From the NCBI GenBank assembly GCA_028822945.1, contig JAPKCN010000098.1, positions 1-7,127 of the forward strand: a DNA stretch of 7,127 bases, given 5' to 3'. The stretch is from Porticoccaceae bacterium (lineage in GTDB: Bacteria > Pseudomonadota > Gammaproteobacteria > Pseudomonadales > Porticoccaceae). Position numbers and translations under genes: made by a program. Position 1 is the first letter of the stretch. The number at the start of each line of letters is the position of its first letter. Below are positions 5,000 through 7,127 of this stretch, piece by piece. The notes below the pieces were generated by a model. It was not told the origin of the DNA, searched no databases, and worked only from the letters and a program-made list of their open reading frames with translations.

Positions 5000-7127
5000 T
5001 CAGTCGCAGGCTAACAGCGCACTCTCGGGTAGATCCCGCGTCACTCGAAGATCTTTAATAGTGATCGTAAAGGGCTCTGAGCTAATCAATACCAGCGGAG
5101 AGGTGATGCGATTGAAATCGACCCCGGCAGACGCAAAGCAGCTCAAAGGAATGCCCGCTCGGACCCACTTTCCCTTAGGTACAGCACGAAAAAACGCGGT
5201 CATATCCATTTTTCCAGAGCATGGATAACCGCAGTCCATCCGCTGATCGATACGACCCTCTGGATGACGTTCCACTCTAAACGTGGTCGCCAATGCAGCA
5301 TCACTTTTTAACATCTCGGTCCAATCTACAATCGATTCGGCTTTCCAGAAAAATTGGCTTTCCACGCCACCAAGCCATTCGATCTTGCGCGAGTCCTCTT
5401 GTAATTCGCCGTCCACACGCGTGACCGAAATCCCTCCTAGAAGCGACGAAGTAGCAGAGCCCCTTACCTGTAAACCCCAATCACGCGAATCCCCAACGAA
5501 GGCATTAAACGGCTTGCGGGTTGTCCGACTGAACACTAGTTCAGGCATCGAGACACTTTTATCGCGGACTAACTCGGTTAAATTAGATGGCAAATTCTCA
5601 TTTTGACTAGTGTAATTCAATCCATAGCCACGTTTGAACAGATAACTCGACACAGGCAAATCCACTTGGTACTGGTTGACAGCCACCTTTGGCCAGTTAA
5701 ACGACAGCCTACCTTTAAAGTCAAACCGCGGTTTCCCCGCGCGGTTTGCCACCAATACGTCGGCCAGACCGCCGCCCTCGCTGCCGGGTAACCATGCTAC
5801 AACAAATGCCTCAGACTGGTTCAACAAGGCATTCACCAACAGCGGTCGCCCAGTTAAAAATACCGAAACTACAGGAATATTTGCCGCGCGCAATTTCGCC
5901 AATAACGCAGTGTTGGATTTAACTCGCTCTTGAAACGCCAAATTACTCAAATCGCCAGCACTCTCGGCATATGGATCTTCCCCAAAGATGACTACTGCCA
6001 GATCTGGTTTACGCCGCCACTGATCCGTTTGCGTCAACTCCACCGAACCACCAATATTCTCTATCGCCTGCTTTAAGCCAGTGTACAGTGAAGTCGCTCC
6101 AGGAAAATCCGTAGGCTCGTTTTTAGTGCCCTGCCATGTCAGTGTCCAACCGCCAGATTGCTTAGCTATATTGTCCGCGCCATCGCCGCCAATTAAAATT
6201 CGCCCTCGTTTAATGGGTAGTATGGCATTGTTATTTTTAAGTAAAACCAGCGACTCACGAACAGCTTGGCGGGCCAACAGACGATGCTCAGCAGCTCCGA
6301 TAAGCGATTTGTTGCTGGCGCTAAGGCGCAGCGATGGTCGCGCTTTAGTGAATAAACCGGCGCGTAGTTTCACGCGTAAAATGCGCCGGACTGCGTCGTT
6401 GATGCGAACTTCAGAGATACTACCCGCTCGAACTTGACGGAGTGTGTTGCGGATAAAAGATAGCCATTTTTCAGGCACCATCAGCATATCAACGCCGGCA
6501 TTAATGGCCGCAGCACAACTATTTTCGGCGCAACCTCCAACTTGTGCGTGGCCATTCCAGTCGCCGATAACAAAACCGTCAAAGCCCAATTTACCTTTTA
6601 GCAAATCGGTTAACAGCGCTCGATTACCGTGCACCTTATCGCCATTCCAGCTATTAAAAGAAGCCATGATGGTTTGCACACCGGCATCGATGGCAGTAAG
6701 GTAACCCGCGCCATGCAGTTCCATTAAAGCATCGAGATCAAGCCGGGTATCGCCTTGATCCTCACCGCGAAAAGTGCCGCCATCACCAACAAAATGTTTC
6801 GCCGTCGCAATCATCTTTAATGAGCCACCACTGGCGGCATTCTTGGCCTCCTGCAAGCCCAGCACCATAGCTTCAGAATAGCGGCTGATAATCGCCGAAT
6901 CGTCGCTGTAACTCTCATAGGTTCGACCCCAACGATTATCTTTCGCGACTGCTACAGTGGGTGCAAATATCCAGTCGAGTCCAGTGACCGCAACCTCTCG
7001 CGCCGTCGCTTCGCCAATTTTTTTAACTAGTTCTGTGTTGTTGCTAGCCCCCAGCCCGATATTATGCGGAAAGAGTGTCGCACCGATAATATTATTATGG
7101 CCGTGCACTGCATCAGTACCCCAAATA
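5000..7127 (-). CDS. GH3 exo-beta-glucanase/beta-glucosidase with ExoP-like C-terminal domain, N-terminus cut by window edge
   Basis: 708 residues are visible. The frame is open at the right edge, where it reads IWGTDAVHGHNN, a conserved GH3 block, so an in-frame GTG at 7108 is not the start; roughly the first 100-150 residues, probably with an export or lipoprotein signal, are missing. The enzyme removes glucose from non-reducing ends of beta-glucans or oligosaccharides with retention. Visible-residue numbering: WGRTYES 66-72 and KHFVGDGGT 110-118 bind substrate. FVIGDWNG holds the nucleophile Asp189 (codon 6560-6562), followed by a Trp as in barley ExoI. FVVAWLPGSEGGG holds the probable acid/base Glu450 (codon 5777-5779). 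KRGYGLNY near 498-505 ends the second catalytic domain. Residues from about 530 form a beta-rich domain with GDSRDWGLQVRG and CGYPC (Cys632, Cys636), resembling the C-terminal galactose-binding-like domain of Pseudoalteromonas ExoP. Cysteine pairs 199/204 and 632/636 suit an exported protein. Substrate (1,3-, 1,4- or mixed beta-glucan) cannot be fixed. It ends tail to tail with tatD. Confidence 0.95.
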   Translation of the reverse strand, partial: IWGTDAVHGHNNIIGATLFPHNIGLGASNNTELVKKIGEATAREVAVTGLDWIFAPTVAVAKDNRWGRTYESYSDDSAIISRYSEAMVLGLQEAKNAASGGSLKMIATAKHFVGDGGTFRGEDQGDTRLDLDALMELHGAGYLTAIDAGVQTIMASFNSWNGDKVHGNRALLTDLLKGKLGFDGFVIGDWNGHAQVGGCAENSCAAAINAGVDMLMVPEKWLSFIRNTLRQVRAGSISEVRINDAVRRILRVKLRAGLFTKARPSLRLSASNKSLIGAAEHRLLARQAVRESLVLLKNNNAILPIKRGRILIGGDGADNIAKQSGGWTLTWQGTKNEPTDFPGATSLYTGLKQAIENIGGSVELTQTDQWRRKPDLAVVIFGEDPYAESAGDLSNLAFQERVKSNTALLAKLRAANIPVVSVFLTGRPLLVNALLNQSEAFVVAWLPGSEGGGLADVLVANRAGKPRFDFKGRLSFNWPKVAVNQYQVDLPVSSYLFKRGYGLNYTSQNENLPSNLTELVRDKSVSMPELVFSRTTRKPFNAFVGDSRDWGLQVRGSATSSLLGGISVTRVDGELQEDSRKIEWLGGVESQFFWKAESIVDWTEMLKSDAALATTFRVERHPEGRIDQRMDCGYPCSGKMDMTAFFRAVPKGKWVRAGIPLSCFASAGVDFNRITSPLVLISSEPFTITIKDLRVTRDLPESALLACD
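5722..5748. repeat. 9-bp perfect inverted repeat inside the GH3 gene
   Basis: CAAACCGCG (5722-5730) and CGCGGTTTG (5740-5748) are exact reverse complements with a 9-base spacer. The left arm also belongs to a shorter perfect palindrome AAACCGCGGTTT at 5723-5734, so two alternative stems are possible. It falls in the codons for the AGKPRFDFKG loop of the second catalytic domain, after the acid/base glutamate. There is no T run, so it is not a terminator. It may be chance in a GC-rich loop. Confidence 0.4.

Noticed and set aside
4935..5228. 97-residue plus-strand frame across the tatD-GH3 junction
   Set aside because: It overlaps the end of tatD in another frame and is antisense to the conserved C-terminal domain of the GH3 gene; no motif.
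6081..6437. 118-residue plus-strand frame within the GH3 gene
   Set aside because: It is antisense to conserved GH3 sequence, with low-complexity Ser/Arg/Pro composition typical of a shadow frame.
7106..7108. GTG at 7108 as the start of the GH3 gene
   Set aside because: The frame continues upstream to the window edge with conserved GH3 residues (WGTDAVHG), so the real start lies outside the window.
1..7127. A CRISPR array, tRNA, rRNA, insertion sequence, or a new defence or biosynthetic system
   Set aside because: No spaced repeats, RNA-gene signatures, terminal inverted repeats or transposase-like frames were seen. Nearly all bases belong to six genes, five of them from known families.

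Overview
The window looks like chromosomal DNA of a free-living, probably marine or polysaccharide-degrading gammaproteobacterium. Base composition is moderate, coding density is very high, and all five complete or nearly complete recognisable products (TopA, a UspA-family protein, Slt70, TatD, an ExoP-like GH3 enzyme) read as gammaproteobacterial types. I cannot name the genus. There is no sign of phage, transposon, CRISPR, tRNA or rRNA.

Layout. From 893 down to the left edge, on the minus strand, lies the first third of topA (DNA topoisomerase I), cut by the window edge before its catalytic tyrosine. Upstream of it on the same strand is a small single-pass membrane protein of unknown function (1033-1542). 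Divergently, on the plus strand, runs a tight set of three genes: a universal stress protein (1595-2056), soluble lytic murein transglycosylase slt (2116-4152) and tatD (4175-4969). Tail to tail with tatD, on the minus strand, is a large GH3 exo-beta-glucanase/beta-glucosidase with an ExoP-type C-terminal beta domain (5000-7127). It is open at the right edge, so its signal peptide and first part are missing.

How the genes fit together. The left part is housekeeping: DNA supercoiling control (TopA), stress response (Usp), peptidoglycan turnover (Slt) and a TatD-family metal-dependent nuclease. The usp-slt-tatD spacing (59 and 22 bases) suggests at least partial co-transcription. The GH3 gene is a separate, oppositely oriented catabolic unit whose likely partners lie outside the window to the right.

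I found no convincing new multi-gene system. The most interesting signals are small. The main one is a 16-bp perfectly alternating purine-pyrimidine palindrome overlapping a candidate topA promoter, which could act as a supercoiling-sensitive element. Others are an 8-bp direct repeat in the short divergent usp region, and an uncharacterised membrane-anchored protein between topA and usp. All coordinates and motifs were read by eye; family assignments rest on remembered motifs, not database searches.
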